Under the pieces are notes generated by a model that was not told where the DNA came from, made no database searches, and saw only the letters and a list, made by a program, of their open reading frames with translations. Both the position numbers and the translations under genes were made by a program. From positions 14,287,193 to 14,351,192 of the forward strand of contig CM057169.1 of NCBI GenBank assembly GCA_029962745.1: a stretch of DNA of 64,000 nucleotides, given 5' to 3'. This document shows positions 47,701 to 55,820 of the stretch, piece after piece; the first letter of the stretch is position 1; the number at the start of each line of letters is the position of its first letter. This stretch comes from Echinometra lucunter (Eukaryota; Echinodermata; Echinoidea; Camarodonta; Echinometridae).

Positions 47701-50700
47701 AAATTCACCGGAAATCATGAAAGGAATATCACATGATCTCACACACAAACCTTTTTATGCAAGACGGACAATGTGAGACTATACTTGATCAGTTTCATGC
47801 CAATTCTCTTTTTGCTACCAAAACTAGAGACAACATTTAATTTGTCATTCAGAGTACCAATCAAAAAAGATACAAGCAAGTAATAAGTTACTCTATACAC
47901 AACTGTATGAAAAGAGAACTGAAAGCTCTATTTTCTTGCACAACTCTATTTTTATTACACAACTGAAAGCTTACCTTGGTTTTGATCTCAAATTTAACGA
48001 TGGTGCCATAAACAACAATAGAAAGCATTATGGTGTCAGGTTTTATACATGTATTAACACTTCTCCACAGGAATATAACATAGTGCTATATCTAGAGCAT
48101 TACATCTAACACCACAGTACACTTTCACCATAGTAAGAGAGTCAAATCAAGTATGTTCAGAGTAATTCTAATGGGTGTTAAGACCTTACCTTGGTGTTAA
48201 TTTCGAAGTTAAAGACGGTGCCATTGGCAGCCATTGAAAGCACCATGGTGTCAGGTTTATTAGCGCTGCTTCGGAGTAGATACTGCCCATCCAGCGCTCC
48301 TTGTTTCTGGATGGATTCCAAGGCTTTCTTGCGGTCCATGGAGCCGTGAAACCAGGGCTTGCCTTGTATCCTGGGGACCCTTGGTTTACAGGACTCTGTA
48401 GAGGTGGGAGGATGGAGAGAAGGAGAAAGAGAGAGAGAGGTGGTGATAAAGTGAAATAAAGAGAGTGTGTGAAAGTGAAAGAAAGTGTGCGAGAGTGAAA
48501 GAGTGTGCGAGAGAGTGAAAGAGAGTGTGCGAGAGAGTGAAAGAGAGAGTGTGCGAGAGAGTGAAAGAGAGTGTGCGAGAGAGTGAAAGAGAGAGAGTGT
48601 GCGAGAGAGTGAAAGAGAGTGTGCGAGAGAGTGAAAGAGAGAGTGAAAGAGAGAGTGTGCGAGAGAGTGAAAGAGAGTGTGCAAGAGTGAAAGAGTGTGC
48701 GAGAGTGAAAGAGAGTGTGCGAGAGTGAAAGAGAGAGTGTGCGAGAGAGTGAAAGAGAGAGGTGAGAGAGTGAAAGAGAGTGTGCGAGAGAGTGAAAGAG
48801 AGAGAAGGTGACAGAGTGAAAGAGAGTGTGCGAGAGTGAAAGAGAGAGAGTGTGCGAGAGAGTGAAAGAGAGTGTGCGAGAGAGTGTGCGAGAGAGTGAA
48901 AGAGAGAGTGTGCGAGAGAGTGAAAGAGTGTGCGAGAGAGTGAAAGAGTGTGCGAGAGAGTGAAAGAGAGTGTGCGAGAGAGTGAAAGAGAGAGAGTGTG
49001 CGAGAGAGTGAAAGAGAGGGAAGGTGAGAGAGTGAAAGAAAGAGAGAAGAGTTGGAAGAAGCAGGGAGGGAGAAGGAAAGGAGGATGGTGGTAAACGGAA
49101 AGAGAGATGGAAAATGAGGGAATGGAACAGAGGGAATTAGAAATGAAAAACAAACAAGAGCATTCAACTCCGCATGGTCAAAATTTATGCCTCTGCCACA
49201 CACGCAATTTTAAATGCACATCTCAACATCAGCTACATATGAACTCCTCAAGAGTATGGAAGTCACTGCAAATTGTGAGCTGAGATATCCCGAGTATTTA
49301 CATCCTGAAGTTTACAGGGAGAAGGGCCCTCATGTGGAAATTTATTTGTACTTGATCGATAACCATGTATCAGCTTCACATTTATTGTGCACTGGTGCTA
49401 ATATGAAATGACTTTCAGAAACTAGACCACAGAAGTGTACTGTTCTAAGGGTTAGTTCACATTTTCTTCCTTGAGTTATTCCTCCACTGACATCCCTGTT
49501 TGCGTGAATAAGCCATAAAAGAAGGCGTTCTTACTGAGGTACATGACGACATGCGTGTGCTCATATCTCCTCCCTAAATCCAGAGGCGTGTCGTTGTCTG
49601 CACTGCGGGGATGACAGGGGGCACCATGCATGATGAGCTCCTTGACACAGCCTGAGTGACCTTTCATCGCCGCCTCGTGCAGGGGCACCCATCCCGTCCT
49701 GGGGTGTCTAAGGGTGGGGTCGGCTCCCTTTTGCATTAAGAGCTGACAGGCCCTCGGCTGGTTGCTACTGCAAGCAGTCTGTTATAAAAAGAGAACAATA
49801 AAAAGTGAACAGTGCTGAAAAAGGAAGGGTAAGGCTTTGATAAGGGTTGGGTCAGCTGTTCAGTACCATTTGCATTGAGAACTGACATGGGCCATCTGCT
49901 CTTTGAAGCAGTTTATTACAAAGCTGTAAGAAGATAAAAGTGATGAGTTATTACAAAAGGAGAAAAGTTTCATAATGGGGGGGGGGGGGGGGGGGGGGGG
50001 GAGGCGGCCTTTTGATAGTTCCTGGATTGGTTGAGAGAACCAGATTTCTTTTCTTACATGTAAGAGTTGTTGTGGGAAATTCGCTAAGTCTTTATTAAAA
50101 CATCCTATTTGTCAAACCTGGTTACCTCAGAAGAAACACATATCTCTACGACACACTCATACATACGATCAGTTTAAATTCAAAACACAAAGATTTAAAA
50201 ATAGCCCACTCCCATTTTTAGTTAATATGCTGAACAATATTTGAAGATTTCCATGATTTTTCCCCCTTTTCTTTGCACAAATGCCAGTTTCCCGTTCAGT
50301 CCTGCTCTTCTTCCTCTGTATAGTCAAATATTTCTTCTGCATTGTCATGATTGCACTCATACCATCTTATCCTTTGTACAAACCTAGGAGAGTGAATGTT
50401 TGAACTAGTGTTTTACATGTTTATACTGGTATTTAATTAATTTTCATGTGCCTTGCCACTGACCTTTTTAAACATGTATATTTTTTTAATGCTGTAAATA
50501 TATCAAACATGTAAACATGATTTATCCAGCTTTAGCTGCTTTTCATGTGAAATGTCTAATGTATCAAGCATGTTTATTCTGAATAAAACCATTCTGAATT
50601 GAAGTGAAATTGAAATTTAAAAGACTTAATTGTCGTTCTATATGAATCTAATGTCCCATTTAATCTCAGTGCCCCATTTCATAATTATCAATAACATGCT

Positions 50701-51729
50701 GCAACAGCTGCTATAAGCTACTGAAATCCTTGCAACTGATTGGCTGAGAGCAAATTTGTCACAGAAATGTGGCAGTTGTTACTGATATAACAAGTTTTAT
50801 GAACGGGGCCCAGATCTCTAAATTCTCACAAATATATTGCAAGTTCTCTCTTTGTGCATAGTGTGTTTATATGTACCTGGGTTCCTCTAGATTTGCCCTA
50901 TTGTATTACTTAGCTCAATAATGCAGCAAAACATCAAATCTAGGACAAAACAGGAAGAACTGTGGTCATTACTTCCTCAAGTTTCAATTCTTATCGACTC
51001 CAGTTCCTACTTGCCACCTAAAAGACAAACAGGAAAGGGACTGCTTTTCTAGTTCTACATGTACATGTATGTTCGGGGAAGTTATCATGTAATTTACTAT
51101 TACGCAAATGGGAACAGTAGGCCAACGCAGGCCTATGTACAAGCATATGGGTTAATTTTTAAATGATTCTGTCTACATGTACATGTAAGTCTACACACAG
51201 CTAACATTTCCGGAAAGATATGTCAGTATTTGGCCCCAATTATGAACCATCTTGTCTTCCTCTTTTTTTTCTCACTTCTAGAACAATCAATGATGGGCCA
51301 CACAAGACTGTGAGTAATAATGCCTCGGCCTTAATTCTCTCAAATAAAAATAGTTCCCACCAATAATGCATGTGCATGTACATGTATGACACATCTTTTG
51401 TGTAACTGTCTTGTATATGACATGTATGTCAATGCCTTAAAAGAGTCTCCCCCCCACCCCCCCCCCAAAAAAAGGAATGATTTGAGTTTTTTTAAAATAC
51501 ATAAATTTTATGAAAAGCTGGAACATTCATGCATGAAAAGATAATGCCAAACGGAAAAGCTCTTGAGCAATTTGTTACTTAACAATTATGGTGTCTACGT
51601 GTGTATACACTGTAAAAATGATAATGTACATGTACACTGTATTTTCATTATTCTTTATTAGTATTTTCATTGTCTCCATTGAAAACAATAGGAAAAAAAA
51701 GATTATTATGATAACTATAACAACAACAA

Positions 51730-51761
<32 letters not shown>

Positions 51762-51800
51762 TAATAAAATAAAATAATAATAATAATAATAATAATTAAT

Positions 51801-51831
<31 letters not shown>

Positions 51832-51863
51832 TAATAAAATAAAATAATAATAATAATAATAAT

Positions 51864-51894
<31 letters not shown>

Positions 51895-53759
51895 CATCAT
51901 CATCATCATCATAAGAAGAAAAAGAAGAAGTAGAAGAAGAGGAAGAAGAAGGACAAGAAGGATAAGAAGAAATAAAAACAGTGGCAGTAATTTGAAAAAG
52001 AAGAAGACAAAAAGAAAGAAGAAAAACGTACAAATTAAAGAAAAATGAAAATAAAGTTCTCTTAGAGAGTACATCCGCTTTTATTTAGACACTCCTTTCC
52101 AATTCAAACGGATGTGCAAGGAAAACATTACAATGGTACATGTATCAAATGTGTGTGCCTGTGTAAATGTACGTAACATCACTAAATGCATAATGTCATG
52201 GAATGTGGTTGAGAATATATATAATTTAGTTCAAGATCACCGAGATTGAAACCATCAAGGTAATTCATCTTGCTACTGTATGAATGCACCAGTAAAGAGT
52301 GACCTGAATGACAAAAGCCTTGGCCAATTTGTAAACCACAGAAAACTAGTCTGCCTTAGAGCAGCGCTTCTCAACCGGTGGTCCGCGGCCCACCAGTAGG
52401 CCGCGAAGCTTTCTCAGGTGGGCCACGAGGTCAGTCCAAAATATTTTGGAAAAAATTCTGGAATACAGCTTTACTTTTAACATCAAATTGAAATGAATTT
52501 ATTAAACATATTAGAATAACACCAAAGGTTGTGGCTTATCGTCAATGCAATGTGCTAAAAATTTTCGAAGATTTCAGTACATTTGGTTGGGGTGGGGGTA
52601 TTATATCAATTTTCATTTACTGCAACCATACTTGTAGGTTGGATTTTGTAATGTAATGTAGGTGGTAATCCAGATAATTACCACAAATTCGTTATTTTCT
52701 TTTGTCATGTTTTATCGATTTTTTTTTTTCTCATTGAGGTTCTGGGAGGTGGGCCTCAAAATATTTTTAAGAATGAAGGTGAGCCTCGAAAAAATTTGAA
52801 TAGCCAAAGTGGGCCTCGAGGTAAAAAAGGTTGAGAAGCTCTGCCTATAGAGTATACCTACTTGTAGATACTTTAATGAATGAATATTGATTACATATGG
52901 AAACTATACAGATTAATTAGGTCATATCATCTTCATGAACTTTATATTCCATTAGAGGAAAGTGCTGTAAATTTGATAGAGAGAGAGAGAGGGGGGGGGG
53001 GGGGGGGGGGGGGTGGGGGGAGAAAGAGAGAAAGAGAGAGAGAGAGAGAGAAAGAGATGTCCCTGTAACAGAGGTATCAACTGTTTCATTTCACAATGAA
53101 GATCACTTCAGATATGGCTTCATGTACATGTAAATTTGATGTGTCAATGTGAGGTTATCTGTTACATCACTGCACAGTAGAGTATATCTATGTAGTAACT
53201 GAACTAAATTGATCTAATTATCAATATCATTATTACTATATGCAGGCGTTCCATGTTTAAAATGGAGTTCTTTTATGGATTTGCTGCAACACATTAAAAA
53301 AAAAAAAACTCCCTTACATAGATTCTCCGTTCCCTAGGGGGTATGGTGCAACGAGGAAGCTTTGATGTCTCTTTGTCATTGTTCCTTGTATGCTTCTTCT
53401 CTTCCTACATTCTCTTACCTTATTCTCTTTTTTAAAAATTTTTATTGGGGGGGGGGGGGGGGGGTGACTGCCCCCATCGCCCCCCTGACTACACAGGTGG
53501 CAGTTAGCATTAACACTGTTAGAGTATTACCTAAATTAATGAAGTCAAAGTGCTTACATATAGCGGAGTCACTCCATTGCTGTCTTTACTGTTAATACAG
53601 GCATTCTTGTCCAGGAGCCTACTGATGATATTCTCCTCTCCGAGAGCCGCTGCTTCGTGCAGCGCTGTACGTCCCTCAGCGTTCCTGGCATCCAGCGGGC
53701 TACAGAGATTATCCTCAAGTATCTTTGAGACGCCCTCTGCCCATCTTTCACTGGTGGCT
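41502..53759 (-). CDS. shark: Shark/HTK16-type tyrosine kinase (ankyrin-SH2-linker-kinase), 5' partial, ten exons
   Basis: Non-receptor tyrosine kinase of the Shark family, related to Syk/ZAP-70; the family works in the cytoplasm by docking its SH2 domain on phosphotyrosine (in Drosophila downstream of the engulfment receptor Draper). The join is 53759-53558, 49778-49535, 48395-48190, 47257-46973, 46321-46138, 45061-44847, 44278-44099, 43208-43117, 42414-42288, 41705-41502. It gives 645 codons and a stop, with no frame break at any junction. In this partial numbering: ankyrin repeats 1-148, SH2 about 163-250, Pro-rich and basic linker 252-373, kinase 374-630. Visible catalytic residues are the glycine loop GQGEFG (378-383), Lys402 in VALK, Glu419, HRDLAARN (490-497), DFG (510-512), the activation tyrosines 523-524 and WYAPES. 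All look intact, so an active kinase is expected. The family normally starts with another SH2; that part and the ATG are not seen. Family call is confident; orthology to a named gene is inference. Confidence 0.93.
42288..42414 (-). CDS. shark: shark exon i: kinase C-lobe, APE region
   Basis: The acceptor is CCATTTGTAG and the donor GAG|GTAAGG. It begins with the G that completes Trp, then [20 protein letters not shown] and [11 protein letters not shown]. These are the conserved substrate-binding and helix F motifs of tyrosine kinases. It ends in phase 0. Confidence 0.94.
43117..43208 (-). CDS. shark: shark exon h: DFG and activation loop
   Basis: Short exon with acceptor GTAATTTCAG and donor TG|GTACGA. 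It encodes [13 protein letters not shown], then [18 protein letters not shown]. The paired tyrosines before GRWPVKW match the regulatory pair of Syk and ZAP-70, whose phosphorylation activates the kinase. The last Trp codon is split TG|G with the next exon. Confidence 0.94.
43351..43735 (+). mobile_element. tRNA-derived SINE copy 1, in a kinase intron
   Basis: The head has GAGTTGGCTCAGTCGGTAAA (A box) and GTGGGTTCGAGTCTAACCC (B box), followed by a body of about 300 bp and an (AAT)n-like tail. It is closely related to the copy at 40006-40350, so it is a family and not a tRNA gene. It lies in the intron between exons g and h, antisense to the kinase. Confidence 0.8.
44099..44278 (-). CDS. shark: shark exon g: kinase hinge and catalytic loop
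   Basis: Exactly 60 codons, phase 0 at both ends, with acceptor CCCCTCCATAG and donor CAG|GTGAGG. The hinge reads [14 protein letters not shown] and the catalytic loop [21 protein letters not shown] is the tyrosine-kinase-specific form of the loop. Lined up with Syk (LVMEM), the gatekeeper position is a glutamine here. Confidence 0.95.
44847..45061 (-). CDS. shark: shark exon f: kinase N-lobe
   Basis: The acceptor is CCATTTTGTTTGTAG and the donor CTG|GTGAGC. It encodes the ATP-binding glycine loop (GQGEFGSV), the ATP-anchoring lysine in VALKTL, the helix C glutamate in FLREAKVM, and [18 protein letters not shown]. The sequence is typical of active tyrosine kinases. A broken copy of its first 20 or so codons lies 143 bp upstream at 45140-45204. 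Confidence 0.94.
45140..45204 (-). pseudogene. Partial copy of shark exon f (glycine-loop segment)
   Basis: After an acceptor-like CCAGTTGTAG it reads [19 protein letters not shown], against [19 protein letters not shown] in the real exon. The frame then runs into a stop about 11 codons later. It starts 143 bp upstream of the real exon, and the intron sequence before both copies is also related. It contains a donor-like AAGG|GTAAGC, so a microexon cannot be fully excluded. Confidence 0.8.
45389..45452 (-). pseudogene. Heavily decayed second copy of the exon e 3' half
   Basis: Minus-strand CATCCATGAGGCATTGGG, then CATGAAGTTCAGTGCATC and CTTATTGAGAGAGA, align with the IHEAPGG...EVQCIDA...LIERG part of exon e. 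Stops and indels are present and the donor is lost. It is the oldest-looking member of the exon e array. Confidence 0.55.
45440..46060. repeat. (CTC)n/(CAT)n microsatellite tracts and duplicated blocks in the intron between exons e and f
   Basis: Blocks of CCTCCTCCT and ATCATCATC alternate. The block running from CCCCTATCATCAT through ATCAATGGCATCATC to CGACTCAAAGTCC occurs three times (about 45497-45595, 45607-45722, 45945-46050). It separates the exon e fragments, so exon fragment plus microsatellite were duplicated together. Confidence 0.8.
45798..45908 (-). pseudogene. Partial copy of shark exon e (3' half, open frame)
   Basis: Reads [20 protein letters not shown], then GGGSDEV and NLIERG, close to the real exon, with a strong donor AGGG|GTAAGG. 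The 5' half is replaced by a purine-rich GAG/GGA repeat with no pyrimidine tract, so no usable acceptor is evident. It lies 340 bp downstream of the real donor. Confidence 0.8.
46138..46321 (-). CDS. shark: shark exon e: linker and first kinase strand
   Basis: The acceptor is ATAACTGCCCTACAG and the donor AGGG|GTGAGG, with 61 codons plus one base. It encodes a basic, probably helical linker ([20 protein letters not shown]), then GGGSDEV and SLIERG. The final G joins NEIGQGEFG of the next exon to form the glycine loop. The open frame runs past the donor (DSIDDKTTK), but that part has no family match. This exon sits in an array of partial copies: one 5' fragment upstream and two 3' fragments downstream. 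Confidence 0.85.
46488..46570 (-). pseudogene. Frameshifted copy of shark exon e (5' half)
   Basis: Starts after the same CTGCCCTACAG acceptor and reads [12 protein letters not shown] against [13 protein letters not shown] 2-bp loss (TTCTCAGCTG for TTCTCCAAGCTG) then shifts the frame. It belongs to a roughly 250-bp tandem duplication, units about 46237-46487 and 46488-46735, that also copies the upstream intron almost unchanged. The repeat ends inside the exon, so only the 5' half is copied. Confidence 0.85.
46973..47257 (-). CDS. shark: shark exon d: SH2 C-terminal half and proline-rich linker
   Basis: The acceptor is TTTTCATCTTCCCAG and the donor CCC|GTAAGT, phase 0 on both sides, 95 codons. 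It begins [20 protein letters not shown], the end of the SH2 fold. It continues into a Pro-rich stretch with [24 protein letters not shown] and PEPPVSPLD, which are possible SH3-binding sequences. No truncated copy of this exon was noticed. Confidence 0.92.
47975..48085 (-). pseudogene. Truncated copy of shark exon c (3' half of the SH2 segment)
   Basis: Open for 37 codons after a TAG. It reads [22 protein letters not shown] and KFEIKTK, parallel to [22 protein letters not shown] and NFEINTK of the real exon. The donor is preserved (AAG|GTAAGC). It lies 215 bp downstream of the real donor. No convincing acceptor or pyrimidine tract precedes it, so it is more likely a relic than an alternative exon, but the open frame leaves that possible. 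Confidence 0.8.
48190..48395 (-). CDS. shark: shark exon c: SH2 domain, N-terminal half
   Basis: The acceptor is CCCACCTCTACAG and the donor AAG|GTAAGG. The exon carries the SH2 start [13 protein letters not shown], then GQYLLRSS, where Arg190 (partial numbering) is the phosphotyrosine-binding arginine of the FLVR motif, then the central strands [15 protein letters not shown]. The polypyrimidine tract upstream merges into a roughly 650-bp CT-rich minisatellite that is itself open in this frame. A truncated copy of the 3' half lies downstream at 47975-48085. Confidence 0.93.
48420..49060. repeat. GAGAGTGAAAGAGAGTGTGC minisatellite in the intron before exon c
   Basis: About 640 bp of imperfect 18-24-bp units built on GAGAGTGAAAGAGAGTGTGC. 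On the transcribed strand it is almost pure pyrimidine (TTTCACTCTCTCGCACA) and abuts the acceptor of exon c. The minus-strand reading frame stays open through all of it and into the SH2 exon (48178-49203), giving Ser/Leu/Thr/His/Phe-rich text. Confidence 0.9.
49535..49778 (-). CDS. shark: shark exon b: ankyrin repeats
   Basis: The acceptor is CTTTTTATAACAG and the donor CTCA|GTAAGA. It has 81 codons plus one base, phase 0 in and phase 1 out. It contains two more ankyrin units, with motifs [20 protein letters not shown] and [20 protein letters not shown]. The split lysine codon (A + AG) joins it to the SH2 exon. A decayed copy of its 5' part lies just upstream at 49835-49912. Confidence 0.9.
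49835..49912 (-). pseudogene. Decayed partial copy of shark exon b (5' part)
   Basis: Minus-strand ACTGCTTCAAAGAGCAG, then GGCCCATGTCAGTTCTCAAT and GCAAATGG, align with the start of exon b (ACTGCTTGCAGTAGCAAC, GGGCCTGTCAGCTCTTAAT, GCAAAAGG). The acceptor CAG before ACTGCT is missing, and small indels break the frame. The copy begins 134 bp upstream of the real exon start. Confidence 0.7.
50671..50812. mobile_element. GCCCCATTTCATAA MITE copy inside the kinase gene
   Basis: Same family, with CAACTGATTGGCTGAGAGCA inside and the right end TATGAACGGGGCCC. It sits in the 3.8-kb intron between the two ankyrin exons. Confidence 0.8.
50813..52361. other. Intron sequence of the kinase gene
   Basis: Between exons a and b. 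Apart from the compound microsatellite and several TACATGTA words, nothing is recognised. Confidence 0.6.
51728..51975. repeat. (AAT)n, (CAT)n and (GAA)n compound microsatellite in a kinase intron
   Basis: Two related AATAAT blocks separated by ATAATAAAATAAAATAATAA, then ATCATC, then AAGAAG runs. It lies in the large intron between exons a and b. Confidence 0.9.
52362..52843. mobile_element. hAT-like element with CAGCGCTTCTCAACC terminus, in a kinase intron
   Basis: Starts CAGCGCTTCTCAACCGGTGG and ends AAGGTTGAGAAGCTCTG. Flanks CCTTAGAG and CCTATAGAG look like an 8-bp TSD with one inserted base. This CAG-GCTTCTCAACC terminus is characteristic of some widespread hAT families. The interior has diverged TGGGCCTCGA repeats and no transposase. 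Confidence 0.8.
52978..53058. repeat. (GA)n and G-tract microsatellite
   Basis: GAGAGA, then about 20 Gs, then GAAAGAGAGA, in the large kinase intron. Confidence 0.95.
53558..53759 (-). CDS. shark: shark exon a: ankyrin repeat
   Basis: First exon I can recognise. The acceptor reads TTATGTCCCAG and the donor is TAT|GTAAGC. It begins with one base completing a codon, so an upstream coding exon must exist. The 67 codons hold an ankyrin core ([20 protein letters not shown]) followed by the hairpin of the next repeat, [12 protein letters not shown]. The exon ends in phase 0 and continues as TPLY-TACSS, an uninterrupted ankyrin pattern. A broken copy of its 5' part lies at 54128-54202. Confidence 0.9.
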
Positions 53760-53819
53760 CTGGGACATAAAAGTAAAACAAAAGTCATAGTTATAAACCC
53801 AGGGAAAGCTTTAAAATAG

Positions 53820-54075
53820 TTCTAGAAGATCTCCAAAATCTCCAAATTTTATTGTCCGAGAAAGGAAATTCTTTTTGCCCAATTGATCGTGGGCCGGCAG
53901 CCACTGAGCAGCGCCAGATCGACGTTGCTCTATCCTTTTCAATTCTTGAACGCCAAAGAAGGTAGCAGCAACTCCCATCTTTTAACATCTTTTGGTATGA
54001 CGCGGCCGGGGTTCGAACCTGCGACCTCCCGATTGTGAGGCAGACGCTCTACCTACTGAGCCAACACATCGGTTA
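53820..54075 (-). mobile_element. tRNA-derived SINE, minus strand
   Basis: The minus strand carries a tRNA-like head: TTGGCTCAGTAGGTAGAGC (A box) and GCAGGTTCGAACCCC (B box), then a non-tRNA body. The anticodon and T stems do not pair properly, so it is not a tRNA gene. It inserted between exon a and its truncated copy. The body end is approximate. Confidence 0.7.
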
Positions 54076-54127
54076 AGATAAGAAAAAGATTTAAAAATCT
54101 GTCCTTTTGTGTCCACATGGTGTCCTT

Positions 54128-54202
54128 TTGTGTCCAGTGAGCCTCAAAAGCTTTCAGTCCAATATGTTTGAGATACCTTGTGCTCATCTTTCACTGGTAG
54201 CC
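54128..54202 (-). pseudogene. Decayed partial copy of shark exon a (5' part)
   Basis: Reads TTTGCCAG then GGCTACCAGTGAAAGATGAG, against AGCCACCAGTGAAAGATGGG in the real exon. The sixth full codon, Trp in the real exon, is TGA here. The match continues as AQGIS-NIL against AEGVSKIL and fades after about 75 bp. It lies in the upstream flank, 443 bp from the real exon start. A SINE of about 240 bp sits between them, so the original spacing was near 200 bp. Confidence 0.8.
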
Positions 54203-54894
54203 CTGGCAAATAAAACAAGAAAAAAAAATCACATTTTTAACCCATGGAGATGGGCCTTTCCGAAAGCAGTGACAAACCATCCATTTTGGCCACCTATTTC
54301 TATTCCTGGACTCCTAGTATTAAAAAAAAATTAAGAGGAGGCCCATGTATACGGATCCTTCATAATGTTGATCCAAGCCTCCTGGGAAAACACAAGTTAC
54401 ATGTACATGTAGTGTGGAGACCTACATCCAATCTGTACCTTTACAAGAAAATAATATACACTGTAGCAAAGATTTTTAAAAGTGCACAAAAATTGTGTTT
54501 GCATGCAGTCTCTGTGTAATTTGGTAACCTGTGAACATGATAACCTTTTTGGTTTGCTTGCAAAAACTGTTTGTATTTCGGCCCCACTCTAAAGGAAATA
54601 ATGGACCTGCCAAAGAAAGAGGCAGAGAAAAGATAAAATCAACTCCTCAAATTGGAATTTCATACTTCCCTCTTTCCTGTACATATATTATTATGTATTA
54701 AATCATACAGTAAGATTAGGATTTGGCATACATTTGGCACTTTGTCCAGACATGGTTTCCTACATGTATGTAATACATATATAATCATGTTGTAAGGGGA
54801 AGTATGCTGTAATATATAAATTCCCAGGGGGGGGGGGGATGTTATCGGTAAATGGATTGCGATGCAATTTCATTTTTACAAATTACATGTATAC

Positions 54895-55322
54895 TAAAGT
54901 CCCCGGTTTTCCGCGCTACGGAAAACGGAAAAATTTCACGAAAAACCGAAAGAACACGGAATTCACAAAATTTCACAGTAACGCAATTTTTCAGGGTAAA
55001 AAAAAAATTTGATTCATGAAATATACAGCGAAAATCATGAAAAATTAAGCAAAATCCAATAAAACAAAAACAGTGCATCAGCAGAAAATCTGCATCAAAC
55101 CTGTCAGCAGCGTTTAGCCTGTGTTCGCCAAGCTTTTATCTGCATACTGCAGTGCGTATATATTAGGGTAACTTACGTTTTTCTAAGATTTTTACTACAC
55201 ACGTATCTACAACTGCTTTATCATATGTTTTGCACATGTCACCGAAGAACACGGAATTTGAAGTTTAGAACACCAAAGGACACAGAATTTGCATTTTAGA
55301 AAACGGAAAACTGGGGACTTTA
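54895..55322. mobile_element. MITE with TAAAGTCCCC termini, 428 bp
   Basis: TAAAGTCCCCGGTTTTCCG at the left is mirrored by CGGAAAACTGGGGACTTTA at the right. The interior repeats GAACACGGAATT and AAACGGAAAA words. Confidence 0.8.
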
Positions 55323-55467
55323 AATCATACCTTCTCTCTTCTCCCCTTCTTCTCCTTGTTTCATTTTACGTTATTAAACACTCTCTCTCTCAGTCTCTCT
55401 CTCTCCCTCATTGGCTCCTTCCCTTTCTCCTCCATTGTTTCTTTATCTCTTAAGTTGTAGGGGACAG

Positions 55468-55820
55468 TTAAAGGTAGAAGCCCACATTTGCACAACATTG
55501 TTTCAGAATTTGAAGACAGATAAGCTCATTTCAATTTAAATGACAGATAAATATGTAAAACTATCATGTTATCAAAGTTACAACAATATTCCAAGCATAA
55601 GTGAAAAATGAAAGGTTTTACTCTTAAGGCGGCAGGAAGATGCCTTTACATAATAAAGAAAACAAAAGAAAATTTATATTTAAATATTCCCTTCTCAATC
55701 CTAAATGGGAATGTACTGGGATCTAAAACTTTACAAGTGTTTTTCTGTGGCTTAAAGCAATCTAAACAAAAACTCTTCTGCAGATTGGCTGCCACTTGCA
55801 AATGTGGGCTTCTACCTTAA
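55468..55820. mobile_element. MITE with AGGTAGAAGCCCACATTTGC termini, 353 bp
   Basis: TTAAAGGTAGAAGCCCACAT is mirrored by ATGTGGGCTTCTACCTTAA with about 22 bp of TIR. TTAA occurs at both borders, so a piggyBac-like origin is possible. It holds a short open frame (55608-55820) that I take to be chance. Confidence 0.75.

Noticed and set aside
47258..47974. A further partial copy of exon d in its upstream intron
   Set aside because: I looked for the YYIDDGPYF segment and the proline-rich text and found no convincing match.
48386..49203. 255- and 341-codon Ser/Leu/His-rich frames as a separate gene
   Set aside because: They are translations of the intronic minisatellite. Only the last 68 codons of one frame (the SH2 exon) are coding-like.
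53990..54075. tRNA gene on the minus strand
   Set aside because: A and B boxes are present, but the anticodon and T stems do not pair properly and a SINE body follows. The same reasoning applies at 40020, 43360, 37797 and 17700.
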